DNA of 64,000 bases from Streptomyces sp. BK239 (GCF_004217285.1 NZ_SHKS01000005.1:546369-610368); one strand, 5' to 3'; positions 44,692 to 53,513 are shown, counted from the first letter of the stretch. Program-made: numbers and translations. Notes: generated by a model not told the origin, from the sequence alone.

Positions 44692-45290
44692 TCAGTAGGA
44701 GCGGGGTCCGTAGGGGCTCCAGTGGCCGAAAAAAGGCTTGAGGTCGTCGCCGCTGGGCTTTGGTGGCGTGTGCAGTTTCGGCGCTGAGACCGATTCGGTG
44801 AGGATTCGGAGGTGCGCGTCCGCGAACGCCAGCCACGCCTCGATCTCGGTTCGCTCCTGCCCGGGTGGCAGTGATGTGACGTGGTTGCGTACTGCTGCGA
44901 TGTATTCGGTGCCGGTTTTCGGGCAGGTCGTTCCGGCGGTCGGGTGCTCTGCTCCACGGGGTGGATGCCGCGTTCGATGAGGTGCTGCCGCCCCTTCTCG
45001 GTGAGGTGGGCGCTCCAATGCCCGCGGCGTTTGGTGATTTTGATGAGCCCTCGGTTCTGCAGGGCCTGTCCGCTGGTCTTGTAGGTGCTGTCCGGCCAGA
45101 CCCCGTCGGGACACCCCTGGCCCACCCAGTCGAGCACGGCCTGCTGCCGCTCATTGAGGGCCTGGTGCACGGGGTCGCGTGAACGAGCGACCGGTGTCGA
45201 TGTGCCCGCGACCGCCGCGATGCTGATCGTGCCCGCCTCGCCCCCCTGTGGTCGGTGAGGCGCGGGGGCTGGGGAGCGTGACCAGGCCAC
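44692..45290 (-). pseudogene. frameshifted gene for a small winged-helix-like protein
   Basis: Two minus-strand reading frames together make one sensible protein. The upstream frame (from about 45290) holds ERQQAVLDWVGQGCPDGVW, LQNRGLIKITKRRGHWSAHL and TEKGRQHLIERGIHP. The downstream frame (to 44692) holds TGTEYIAAVRNHVTSLPPGQERTEIEAWLAFADAHLRIL and ends SPYGPRSY. The switch lies at about 44930-44990. The first half looks like a winged helix, the second resembles a helical tail found in Streptomyces proteins of unknown function. It lies inside the ychF island. Confidence 0.6.
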
Positions 45291-45437
45291 CGGCGTACTG
45301 GAGCAGTCCTTCGGATCTCAGTTCGTGGGTAGACCGGGTTGTGCAGCGTTGGCGGCCCAGAGCCCTCTTGTACTTTGCAGTGAATCCCGTGTTGGGACGG
45401 TGCTGGGATGCGCCTGCATTTCCGCAGGTCACAGCCT

Positions 45438-45458
45438 TGTGGTGGAGTTCCGCTTCAA
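45438..45458 (+). repeat. right direct repeat of the ychF 3' end (attR-like)
   Basis: Exact 21-base copy of 43783-43803. The adjoining bases CGTCTAG still encode the natural YchF C-terminus (Asn-Val-stop) with other synonymous codons, which marks it as the remains of a homologous ychF end. Confidence 0.75.
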
Positions 45459-45474
45459 CGTCTAGTCGATCCAG

Positions 45475-45518
45475 CGAAGGGCCGTCCGACCTGCGCGGAG
45501 CGGGTCGGGCGGCCTTCG
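45475..45518 (+). terminator. probable original ychF terminator, now beyond the island
   Basis: CGAAGGGCCGTCCGACC (45475-45491) and GGTCGGGCGGCCTTCG (45503-45518) pair with one bulge and one mismatch. Its place 10 bases after the right repeat suggests that it followed ychF before the insertion. Confidence 0.6.
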
Positions 45519-45573
45519 CCGTCCGCACGGAGTTGAGAGGCGGGCAGCCCCCGGTGAGCGGGCTGGATCCTCA

Positions 45574-46203
45574 CTACGTGCGAGTCCAGCCGTTGGCGAA
45601 CTCGCAGCAGAGGTCCGTCCAGCGGCGCTGTTCGGCGAGCGTGTGGCTGGGGTGGCCGAGGCGTCCCACGCCCTTGACCCACTCGTCCCAGAGGCTGTCG
45701 GGCTCCGTGAAGCGGTCGGCGTGGCGGGTGCCGAGGAGGGCGTCGAGACGGAGGAGGGCGCCCAGGGCTGCGGGCTGGTCGTAGTGGAGGTCGGTGCGGG
45801 GGAGATAGCGGTCGAGGTAGGCGGAGAGGATCTCGGCGTCGGCGTGTGTGCCGAAGCGGGCCAGGGCGAAGCAGTAGGCGCCGCCGGAATAGCAGACCTC
45901 GCTGGCCAGGAGCAGGTCGCCGATGCGTGCTCGGAACCGTTCGCGGCGGTCGACGCCGATCAGCCAGCCGGCGGTGAGACGCGAGCGCCATTCGTACCCG
46001 AGGAGGGCTTCGAGTTCCTCGTCGTTGATCGCGGCGGCGTCAGCGAGCAGGTGCCGGGTGAAGCGTGTGGTGTGCCACCACCGGCGGCCCAGGAACCGAC
46101 CGCCGTTCAGTACCAGATAGCGCGGGAGGCCGCCGTACATCCTCGTCACGTAGGTCTCGACCACATGGCCGTAGCCGACTTCCTCGGGGTGCTGGGACGG
46201 CAT
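45574..46203 (-). CDS. DUF6000-like protein
   Basis: Protein of 209 aa rich in aromatic residues and His/Arg: YVTRMYGGLPRYLVLNGGRFLG, LLGYEWRSRLTAGWLIG, LLASEVCYSGGAYCFALARFG, LSAYLDRYLPRTDLHYDQPAALGALLRLD, WVKGVGRLGHPS. This looks like the DUF6000 group, immunity-like single-domain helical proteins in actinobacteria, but I rely on memory for the family name. The start ATG 46203 has GGAGAGG upstream. It stands alone between the ychF island and the biosynthetic cluster. Confidence 0.55.
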   Translation of the reverse strand: MPSQHPEEVGYGHVVETYVTRMYGGLPRYLVLNGGRFLGRRWWHTTRFTRHLLADAAAINDEELEALLGYEWRSRLTAGWLIGVDRRERFRARIGDLLLASEVCYSGGAYCFALARFGTHADAEILSAYLDRYLPRTDLHYDQPAALGALLRLDALLGTRHADRFTEPDSLWDEWVKGVGRLGHPSHTLAEQRRWTDLCCEFANGWTRT

Positions 46204-46335
46204 CGGTCACCTCTCCGGGTGCAGGTCGGTCCGGTCGATCCCACTGGGGGCGACGAAGGTGTCGTCGCCGACGGGGGCTTCGGAGGCTTCCAGAAGGGAT
46301 CAGGTGCGTCCACTCGCCAGAACTGGGCCGCGGCC

Positions 46336-46563
46336 ATGACTCTGATCGTGTTCGACGAATCGGTGGAGCCCACCCCCGTCGCATCGTTGACCAAGCAGCC
46401 GTGGGATGTCGTGGTCGTCGGCGGCGGGATCCGAAAGACCGAGCCTCTGCTTCCGCTCTTCGAACAGATCGTGAACCTGATCCGGCGTCATGCTCCCCAG
46501 GCCGCCATCGCGTTCAACACCAGTGGCGGGGACAGCGTCGAGGCGGCACAGCGGTGGCTCTGA
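46336..46563 (+). CDS. small conserved-looking hypothetical protein
   Basis: Protein of 75 aa: MTLIVFDESVEPTPVASL, then WDVVVVGGGIRKTEPLLPLFEQIVNLIRRHAPQAAIAFNTSGGDSVEAAQRWL (read in pieces). The VVVVGGGIRK strand-turn-helix and the regular amphipathic helix after it suggest a small Rossmann-like fold, and I recall similar short proteins in other Streptomyces. The ATG at 46336 has no clear ribosome-binding site and the frame is open further upstream, so the N-terminus is not certain. Confidence 0.5.
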   Translation: MTLIVFDESVEPTPVASLTKQPWDVVVVGGGIRKTEPLLPLFEQIVNLIRRHAPQAAIAFNTSGGDSVEAAQRWL

Positions 46564-46572
46564 ACCCGGGCC

Positions 46573-46660
46573 GCCCCGTCGCCTCCTGAGACACAGTCGG
46601 ATCGCGACGACGGTGCCGTGGAAGACGTAGGCGCGCTTGTCGAAGCCTGCGGGCCGCCCG
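46573..46660 (-). pseudogene. C-terminal scrap of an IS5-family transposase
   Basis: The minus-strand frame reads GRPAGFDKRAYVFHGTVVAIRLCLR. IS5-type transposases of actinomycetes end with a very similar stretch (RYDKRAYVFHGTV-xx-IRLWLR, from memory). No start, no inverted repeats and no other part of the transposase are visible, so this is a remnant at the edge of the biosynthetic cluster. Confidence 0.5.
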
Positions 46661-46709
46661 GCCAGGGGGCGCCGTCCACCTTCCCCAGCGAGGTGAATCG
46701 TTCCTCCGC

Positions 46710-47672
46710 TCAGAGGGTGAAGACGATCTTTCCGAAGTGGGTGCCCGAGGACATGCGGGTGAAGCCTTCGGGGGCTTCGGTCAGGGGCAGGGTGTGGTCG
46801 ATGGTGGGGCGGGCGCCGGTGGTGGTGCAGAAGTCGAGCAGGGAGGTCAGCTCGTCCCTGGTGGCCACGGTGGAGCCGATGACGGTGAGTTCCCGGCGGA
46901 AGACGCGGGTCAGTTCGGCGTGGGCGGGGCGGTCGCCGGTGGTGGCGCCGGAGATGACCAGGGTGCCGCCTCGGCGCAGGGAGCGGACCGAGTGGGACCA
47001 GGTGGCGGCGCCGACGGTCTCGAGGACGGCGTCGACGGGGTGGGGCAGGCGCGCGCCGGGTTCGACGGCGTCGGTGGCGCCCAGGGCGAGGGCGCGGGCG
47101 CGTTTGAGGGGGTCGCGGCTGGTGGCGTAGACGCGGAGGCCGGCGGCTCGGGCGAGGGTGATCGCGGCGGTGGCGACTCCGCCGCCGGCGCCCTGGACGA
47201 GGACCGAGTCGCCGGGGCGGACGCGCGCCTGGGTGAAGAGCATGCGGTAGGCGGTGAGCCAGGCGGTGGGGAGGCAGGCGGCCTCCGCGAAGGAGAGGCC
47301 CGGGGGCTTGGGGACGAGGTTCGCGGTGGGGACGGTGACCTGCTCGGCGAAGGTGCCCTGGTACTTCTCGGTGAGGATCGAGCGGGACTCGCCGGTGGCG
47401 AGCCCGTGGCCGGTGAGGCCGACCACGGGATGGACGACGACCTCGTTGCCGTCCTCGTCGACGCCGGCGGCGTCGGTGCCCAGGATCATGGGGAGCCGCT
47501 CCGCGGTGAGACCGACCCCGCGCAGCGACCACAGGTCGTGGTGGTTCAGCGAGGCGGCCCTGACGGTGACGCGGCTCCAGCCCGGGCGGGGGCGGGGGGC
47601 CGGAAGCTCCCCGAGGCGCAGGCCCCGCAAGGGCTCGGGCAGTCCGATCTCGGCGGCGTAGGCGGCGAACAT
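46710..47672 (-). CDS. medium-chain (quinone/enoyl) reductase
   Basis: Zinc-free medium-chain dehydrogenase/reductase of 320 aa: GroES-like N-terminal half (about 1-125; AASLNHHDLWSLRG, ILGTDAAGV) and Rossmann half with VLVQGAGGGVATAAITLARAAGLRVYATS for NADP(H). It belongs to the quinone-oxidoreductase/enoyl-reductase subgroup. It starts 11 bases after the KAS III stop in the same direction, so it probably belongs to the biosynthetic operon and could serve as a trans-acting enoyl reductase for the ketosynthase system. That role is inferred from position and family only. Confidence 0.78.
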   Translation of the reverse strand: MFAAYAAEIGLPEPLRGLRLGELPAPRPRPGWSRVTVRAASLNHHDLWSLRGVGLTAERLPMILGTDAAGVDEDGNEVVVHPVVGLTGHGLATGESRSILTEKYQGTFAEQVTVPTANLVPKPPGLSFAEAACLPTAWLTAYRMLFTQARVRPGDSVLVQGAGGGVATAAITLARAAGLRVYATSRDPLKRARALALGATDAVEPGARLPHPVDAVLETVGAATWSHSVRSLRRGGTLVISGATTGDRPAHAELTRVFRRELTVIGSTVATRDELTSLLDFCTTTGARPTIDHTLPLTEAPEGFTRMSSGTHFGKIVFTL

Positions 47673-47682
47673 GTGGAGGAGG

Positions 47683-48720
47683 TCACCACTCCCGCTGCGG
47701 GAAGTTCTCGCCGCCGCACCAGTGGACGACGGTGCCGCCGTAGCTCATGCCGGCGCCGAAGCCGAGCAGCAGGACCTTGTCGCCGGGGACGAGGCGGCCC
47801 GTGCGCTCGGCCTCTGCGAGGGCGATGACGACGCTGGAGCCGCTGGTGTTGCCGAACCGGTCGGCGACGATGACGGCCTTGCCGGCCGGCTGGCCGAGGC
47901 GGCGGACCAGCTCCCGTACGAGGGTGGGGTTCGCCTGGTGGGTGACGATCAGCTTCAGCTCGTCGAGGGCGACGCCCGCCGACGCGATCACCTCGTCGAC
48001 GAACCCGGGGACCACCGAGAGGGCGAAGTCCTTGACGCCCTTGCCGTCCATGCGCGTCACGTTCGCCCCGCTGAAGCGGTTCAACCGGCCGTCCTCGGCG
48101 ACGCGTTCGATGTACGCCGTGTAGTAGCGCTCCGGGTCCGTGCCGAGGAGCGTCCGGCCGATGCCGGGGCTGTCCGCACAGCGCTCCAGGAGGTAGCAGG
48201 CCGCGCCGTCGCCGAAGATCGCGTGCTGGGTGCGGTCGTCCGGGTCGTTGAGCTGGGCCACCGTGTCGGCGACGACGACGGCGACGCGCTCGTACTGCCC
48301 CGACTCCATGTACTTGTGGCCGACGTCCAGGGCGAAGAGGCCGCCGGCGCAGCCGCCCGCGTTCACGTCGAAGCCGGGCACGCCGTGGACCTGCGCCTTG
48401 CGCAGGACCAGTGTGGCGACCGCCGGGATCATGTGGTCGGGCGTGGAGGTGCAGCAGATCAGCAGGTCGATGCTCGCCGGGTCCACGAAGGCCCGCTTGC
48501 AGGCGTCCTCCAACGCGCCGAGCGCCAGGTCCGAGGTGAACTCGTCGGGCCCGGCGATCCGCCGGCCGGTGATGCCGAGCCGCTCGCGCATCCAGGCGTC
48601 GCTGGTGTCGAAGCGCTCGACGAGCTGCGCGTTGGTGACCTCCCGCTCCGGCAGGCAGACACCTATGGAGCGTATGCCGACGCCGGTGGGCACCGGCGTA
48701 CTGTCGACGGACCCCGTCAT
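47683..48720 (-). CDS. KAS III (FabH-like) ketoacyl synthase
   Basis: FabH-type condensing enzyme of 345 aa. The triad is complete: Cys124 in NAGGCAGGLFALD, His in VTHQANPTL and Asn in FGNTSGSSV. In pathways of this type such enzymes start chain building by joining an acyl-CoA with malonyl-ACP, or act as acyltransferases moving an acyl group between carriers. The loop GANVTRMDGKGVKDFAL replaces the FabH segment that packs against the substrate pocket, so the primer is not predictable. GTG/ATG context: the start at 48720 follows GGGGAAGCGAG. It lies between the SDR and reductase genes. Confidence 0.88.
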   Translation of the reverse strand: MTGSVDSTPVPTGVGIRSIGVCLPEREVTNAQLVERFDTSDAWMRERLGITGRRIAGPDEFTSDLALGALEDACKRAFVDPASIDLLICCTSTPDHMIPAVATLVLRKAQVHGVPGFDVNAGGCAGGLFALDVGHKYMESGQYERVAVVVADTVAQLNDPDDRTQHAIFGDGAACYLLERCADSPGIGRTLLGTDPERYYTAYIERVAEDGRLNRFSGANVTRMDGKGVKDFALSVVPGFVDEVIASAGVALDELKLIVTHQANPTLVRELVRRLGQPAGKAVIVADRFGNTSGSSVVIALAEAERTGRLVPGDKVLLLGFGAGMSYGGTVVHWCGGENFPQREW

Positions 48721-48756
48721 GGTGGACTCGCTTCCCCTGTCTCGGACACTGCCCTG

Positions 48757-49533
48757 TCAAGAACTGCGGTGCCGCAGGCCGGACGACATCCGCACCGCGC
48801 CGTCGACGCGGATCGTCTCGCCGTTGATCATCGGGTTGTCGATGACGTGGGCGACCAGCGCGGCGAACTCGGCCGGGTCGCCCCACCGCCGCGGATGCAC
48901 GAGATCGCGGTCCAGCTCCGCGCGGGCCGCCTCGGGCACCGTGGCGACCGCCGGCGTCGCGAAGAAGCCCGGCGCGACGGTGACGACGCGGATCAGCCAC
49001 CCGGCCAGCTCGCGCGCGAGGGGCAGCGTCATGGAGACGACGCCGCCCTTGGACGCGGCGTAGGCCGCCTGCCCGACCTGCCCCTCGAAGGCCGCGAGGG
49101 ACGCGGTGTTGACGATCACGCCGCGCTCCTCGCCGGCCGGCTCGTTCGCGGCCATGCGCGCGGCCGCCAGCCGTACGACGTTGAACGTGCCGACCAGGTT
49201 GGCCGTGACGACCTGCACGAACCGGTCCAGGGAGTGCGGGCCCGACCGGCCGAGCACCCGCGCCGCGTGCGGCACTCCGGCGCAGTTCACGACCGCGCGG
49301 AGGGAGCCGTGCCGCTCCGCCGCGTCCAGCGCCTCGGCCACGTCCGGCTCGCTCGCCACGTCGCCGCGGACGAACACCGCCTTTCCGTCGAGGGACTTCA
49401 GCGCCGCCTCGCCGCGCTCCTCGCTCCGGCCGAGGAGGACCGGGACGACATCGGAGGCCGTCAGCCTCGCGGCGACGGCGAGTCCGAGGCCGGACGTGCC
49501 GCCGGTGACCAGCGCTGCCGTGGTGGGTGACAT
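48757..49533 (-). CDS. short-chain dehydrogenase/reductase
   Basis: SDR of 258 aa: cofactor loop TGGTSGLGLAVA, DVAS and NCAG elements, then the catalytic Ser in NTASLAAFEG and the YxxxK pair in YAASKGG. The closing GETIRVDGAVRM is the pattern of the 3-hydroxyacyl-CoA dehydrogenase (HSD10-like) subgroup, which acts on 2-methyl-3-hydroxyacyl or 3-hydroxyacyl thioesters. The ATG overlaps the NRPS stop (TGATG). It is the second SDR of the cluster; the other (57585-58337) is a FabG-type enzyme. Confidence 0.85.
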   Translation of the reverse strand: MSPTTAALVTGGTSGLGLAVAARLTASDVVPVLLGRSEERGEAALKSLDGKAVFVRGDVASEPDVAEALDAAERHGSLRAVVNCAGVPHAARVLGRSGPHSLDRFVQVVTANLVGTFNVVRLAAARMAANEPAGEERGVIVNTASLAAFEGQVGQAAYAASKGGVVSMTLPLARELAGWLIRVVTVAPGFFATPAVATVPEAARAELDRDLVHPRRWGDPAEFAALVAHVIDNPMINGETIRVDGAVRMSSGLRHRSS

Positions 49534-52500
49534 CAGATCTCCTCGTCCGGGCCGCCGGGACACCGGGAGGCGCCGAGACGTTCCGAGATGATCGCGGCGA
49601 GCTCGCGCGGCCGGTGGGTGACGAAGTAGTGCCCGCCGCCGGGGATCTCGGCCAGCTCGACGTGGGCCGCGTACCGCTTCCAGTCCGTGTACGCGTGCGC
49701 GTAGCCGCGGGTGGCGGCGTCCTCGTCGCCGATGACGACGACGAGCGGCGCGTCGAGCAGCCGGTGGCGGTCCTCCTCGGCCTCGATCTGGAAGCGCAGG
49801 CCCTGCGTCATGTCGTGCCGGAGCACCGCCAGGACCGTCCGCAGATCCGTTTCGTCCAGGACGCCGTCGAAGCCGCCGAGCGACTTCATGTGGGCGTACA
49901 GGGAGTCCGCGGGCCAGTCCCGGGCGCGCTCCAGTTCCGGCACGGGAGCGGTGGACGGCAGCGCGGCGCCGATGAACACGGCGGCCGGCCGCCGGCCCTG
50001 CCGCTCCACGCGCTGCGCGACCGCGACGGCGAGGGCCGAGCCGGCGCAGTGGCCGTACACGGCGAAGGGGCCGTCGAGCGCGTCGAGGATCTCCGCGGCG
50101 ATGAGATCGGCCGTCTCGTCCAGGCCTAGGAGGGGTTCGCCGGCGTGCGTCGGGTCGTGGCCGGGCAGCGCGGCGCTCCAGGTCGCGACCCTGGGGGCCA
50201 GCTCGGCGGCGAGGCGGTGGTAGGCCGCCGCGGTGCCGCCGCCGTAGGGGACGCAGACGAGGGTCGGGGTCCGCTCCGTCGTGGCGTCCGCGCCCTTGGT
50301 CAGGGGCCGCAGGAGGCGTCGCCCTCCGGTGTCGTGGAGCTCCTGGATCCGGCGGGCCAGCCGCTGCGGCGTCGGGTGCTGGAAGACGTCGAGGACCTCG
50401 GTGCCCCGGCCGACGGCGCGGGCCACCCTTACGGCCTTGAAGGAGTCGCCGCCCAGGTCGAAGAAGTCGTCGCGGACCGAGAGGTCCGCCACTTCCAGGA
50501 CGGTCCGGAAGGCGTCCAGGACGATCCGCTCGGTGGGTGTCGCCGCCGTGTCGTCCCGGCCGCCGGTGACGACCGGGTCCGGCAGGGCGCGCCGGTCGAG
50601 CTTCCCGTTGGAGGTGAGGGGGATCCGGTCGATCGCCGTCACGGTGGCAGGCACCATGTGGGAGGGGAGCCGGCGGGCGAGGCGGCGGCGCAGGCCGGCC
50701 GTGTCGGGATCCGCCGGACCGGTGGGCACGACGTACGCGGCGAGCACGCTGTCGCCGGCCGCGTCCTTCCGGACGACGACGCGGCAGTCCGCGACCGCCG
50801 GGCAGGACCGCAGCTCGGCCTCGATCTCGCCGAGCTCGATGCGGAAGCCGCGCACCTTCACCTGGTCGTCGGCGCGGCCCTCGTACCGCAGGAGGCCCTC
50901 GGCGGTGCGGCGGGCGAGGTCGCCGGACCGGTACATGCGGGAGCCGGGCGGCCCGAACGGGTCGGCGACGAAGCGCGCGGCGGTGAGCCCCGGGAGGTTC
51001 AGGTACCCGCGGGCGAGCTGGGCGCCGGCCACGTAGACCTCGCCCGTGACCCCGGGGGGGACGGGGCGCAGCCGCTCGTCGAGGACGTACAGCGCGAGGC
51101 CCGGCAGGCTGCGTCCGATCAGGCTCCCGGCCCGGACGGCGGTGCGGGAGCGGTCGAGCGCCAGATGGCTGGCGTGGACCGTGGTCTCGGTGATCCCGTA
51201 CATGTTGACCAGCACCGTCTCGTCGCCGGGATGCAGCGCGTACCACTGCGCCGGCAGCCGGAAGTCGAGCGCCTCGCCGCCGAAGACGACGTAGCGCAGA
51301 GCCAGTCGCCGGCCCAGCTGCGGATCGTCCGCGTACGCCTGGAGGAGCTGCTGGAACGCCGAGGGCGTCTGGCTCAGGACGGTGACGGCCTCGTCCACCA
51401 GGAGCCGGAGGAAGCGTTCCGGCGCGCGGCGGGTCGCCGGGGGCACCAGGACGAGCCGGCCCCCGTGCAGGAGGGGCCCCCACAGTTCCCAGACGGAGAA
51501 GTCGAACGAGAAGGAGTGGGCCATCGACCACACGTCGTCCGCGCGGAGGTCGAAGAGTTCACGGCTCGCGGAGAACAGGTCGAGCACGTTGCCGTGCGGG
51601 ACGACCACCCCCTTGGGGCGCCCGGTCGAGCCCGAGGTGTGGATCACGTAGGCGGCGTCGTCCCGGCTGAGGCGACGGCCGAGCTCCTCGGGGCGCAGGT
51701 CGTCCGGGGGGAGGGCGGCCAGCGCCGCGAGGGTGTCCCCGGCGTCGGTCGCCAGGAGGGCCGGACCGGGGAGCGGTGCGGGCGGTGCGGTGTGGGCGGT
51801 GGCGCCGATCAGCAGCGAGGGCTTCGCGTCGGCGAGCAGGGACCCGACGCGCTCCGGTGGGTACTCCGGGTCGACGGGAACGTACGCGGCGCCCGCCTTG
51901 AGGACGGCCAGGAGCGCCACCACCAGGTCGACGGAGGGAGGCAGACGGACGGCGACCAGCCGGTCGGGGCCGCAGCCGTGCCGCAGGAGCAGGCGGGCCA
52001 GCCGGTTGGCGCGTGCGTTCAGCTCCCCGTACGTCAGTGCCTCGCCTTCGCACGTCACGGCGGTGGCGGCCGGGTCGAGGCGGGCCCGCTCCTCGAACGC
52101 GGCGACGAGGGTGGAGGGTCCGCCGGACGACTCCGGCCGGCGCGGGCGCACCCGTAGGAGGGCGCGCCGCTCCTCGTCGCCGAGGACGCCGATCTCACCG
52201 AGGGGACGGCCGGCCCCCGCGAGGACCTGCCGGAGGAACGCGTCGAACCGCGTCCGGTGACCGGCGAGTTCGGCGGCCTCGTAGAGGCCCGGGTTGGCGT
52301 CCAAGGTGAACGTCAGTTCTTCGGGCGTCTCGTACACGCCCAGCATGAAGTCCTCGATCGGGCCCGGCGCGAGGTTGCCCAGCCGGGCGGCGCATCCGTC
52401 GAACGACAGCCGCGTGCCGAGCGACATGACGTTGGCCGTGGGGCCGAAGACGCGGGCGGTCCCGCGCCGGGTGCGCAGGTCGCGCCGGATGTCCTCGAAC

Positions 52501-53492
52501 CGGTGCCGGCGGTGGGCACGCGTCTCGTCGATCGTCGCGCTGACTCGGGCGAGCAGCTCCAGGAAGCTGTCCCCCGGGGAGCAGGCGACCCGCAGCGGGA
52601 CGATGTTGGAGACCATGCCGGGGGTCGTCGCGGCCGCGTCCGTGTGCCGGTTGGAGACCGGGAGCCCCAGGACAGCCTCGGACGCGCCGGTGACCAGGGC
52701 GGTGTACGCGGCGAACGCGGCGACCATCGCGCGCGGCCACTTCACGCCGTGGGCGCGCGTGAAGGCGGCGAGCAGCTCCCGGAGCGCGGGGTCCGCGTAC
52801 CAGGTCTCTCTGAGCGCGACGCCCGTCGGCGGCAGGGACGCGTCGGAGAACGCCGGCACGCCGTCGAGGTCGTCGAACACGCCGAGCCAGTACCGGCGGT
52901 CCTCCTGGAAGCCGGCCGAGGCACGGTAGCGCCGGTCCTCCTCGACCAGGGCGGCGAGGGGACCGAAGGGGGTGGCGGTCGGCGCCCGGCCGGCGGCCAG
53001 CGCGCCGTGGACCTCCGCGGCGCGCCGGACCAGGAGCAGCGAGCCCACACCGTCGGAGACGATGTGGTGCAGCTGCCAGAACCACAGGTGCCGCTCCGGC
53101 GAGAGGCGGAGCACCGCGGTGCGCAGCACCTCGCCCCCGGCGGGGTCGAGCGGGGAGTGGACGCGTGCGCGCATCCACTCCCGCGCCGCCCGCCACGGGT
53201 CCGCCTCGTCGGTCAGGTCGACGAGCGGCACGGGATGGTCCGGTACGGCCCCGACCCGCTGCCACGGTCCGTCCGCGTCCTCGCCGAAGGACACCGACAG
53301 CGCCTCCGCCTCGGCGAAGGTCCTGCGGACGGCCTCCCGGAGGAGCTCCGGGTCGAGCGGCCCCCGGATGTCCAGGAACTCGGCGTAGGCGTAGGCGAGT
53401 TTCGAGGCGTCCAGCCGCTGGCCGTACCAGATCCCGGCCTGGCCTTCGGTGAGCGGAAGCCGGGACGGGAAGCCGGCGGGTGAACCAGACAC
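49533..53492 (-). CDS. EntF-like NRPS, C-A-PCP-TE with a Cys nucleophile
   Basis: Single-module NRPS of 1319 aa. Order: condensation domain (about 10-440) with HHIVSDG at H142/H143, closest in layout to the EntF condensation domain; adenylation domain (about 470-975) with YVIHTSGSTGRPKG, the specificity stretch starting at D664 and NGKLDRR; PCP with S1017 in LGGDSFKAV; and a thioesterase (about 1080-1310). Reading the ten specificity positions gives DFWSVGMVHK, near the Thr code DFWNIGMVHK, so Thr or a related beta-hydroxy amino acid is likely. The thioesterase motif is GHCAGSA: Cys1149 stands where Ser is normal, with the His in GGGHYF. GTG 53492 follows GAGGG at 7 bases. Confidence 0.88.
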   Translation of the reverse strand: MSGSPAGFPSRLPLTEGQAGIWYGQRLDASKLAYAYAEFLDIRGPLDPELLREAVRRTFAEAEALSVSFGEDADGPWQRVGAVPDHPVPLVDLTDEADPWRAAREWMRARVHSPLDPAGGEVLRTAVLRLSPERHLWFWQLHHIVSDGVGSLLLVRRAAEVHGALAAGRAPTATPFGPLAALVEEDRRYRASAGFQEDRRYWLGVFDDLDGVPAFSDASLPPTGVALRETWYADPALRELLAAFTRAHGVKWPRAMVAAFAAYTALVTGASEAVLGLPVSNRHTDAAATTPGMVSNIVPLRVACSPGDSFLELLARVSATIDETRAHRRHRFEDIRRDLRTRRGTARVFGPTANVMSLGTRLSFDGCAARLGNLAPGPIEDFMLGVYETPEELTFTLDANPGLYEAAELAGHRTRFDAFLRQVLAGAGRPLGEIGVLGDEERRALLRVRPRRPESSGGPSTLVAAFEERARLDPAATAVTCEGEALTYGELNARANRLARLLLRHGCGPDRLVAVRLPPSVDLVVALLAVLKAGAAYVPVDPEYPPERVGSLLADAKPSLLIGATAHTAPPAPLPGPALLATDAGDTLAALAALPPDDLRPEELGRRLSRDDAAYVIHTSGSTGRPKGVVVPHGNVLDLFSASRELFDLRADDVWSMAHSFSFDFSVWELWGPLLHGGRLVLVPPATRRAPERFLRLLVDEAVTVLSQTPSAFQQLLQAYADDPQLGRRLALRYVVFGGEALDFRLPAQWYALHPGDETVLVNMYGITETTVHASHLALDRSRTAVRAGSLIGRSLPGLALYVLDERLRPVPPGVTGEVYVAGAQLARGYLNLPGLTAARFVADPFGPPGSRMYRSGDLARRTAEGLLRYEGRADDQVKVRGFRIELGEIEAELRSCPAVADCRVVVRKDAAGDSVLAAYVVPTGPADPDTAGLRRRLARRLPSHMVPATVTAIDRIPLTSNGKLDRRALPDPVVTGGRDDTAATPTERIVLDAFRTVLEVADLSVRDDFFDLGGDSFKAVRVARAVGRGTEVLDVFQHPTPQRLARRIQELHDTGGRRLLRPLTKGADATTERTPTLVCVPYGGGTAAAYHRLAAELAPRVATWSAALPGHDPTHAGEPLLGLDETADLIAAEILDALDGPFAVYGHCAGSALAVAVAQRVERQGRRPAAVFIGAALPSTAPVPELERARDWPADSLYAHMKSLGGFDGVLDETDLRTVLAVLRHDMTQGLRFQIEAEEDRHRLLDAPLVVVIGDEDAATRGYAHAYTDWKRYAAHVELAEIPGGGHYFVTHRPRELAAIISERLGASRCPGGPDEEI

Positions 53493-53513
53493 GTCGGAGC
53501 CCTCTCGTGTGAG

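Noticed and set aside
43811..45437. tRNA gene as the integration target of the island
   Set aside because: No cloverleaf was found; the repeated sequence is the coding 3' end of ychF.
45643..46335. Long plus-strand extension upstream of the 75-residue protein
   Set aside because: It is a Gly/Val/Glu-rich shadow of the DUF6000-like gene; only the part from 46336 looks like a real protein.
46300..47532. Long minus-strand frame overlapping the medium-chain reductase
   Set aside because: Arg/Pro-rich shadow of the reductase gene; only the small transposase-like piece at 46573-46660 is meaningful.
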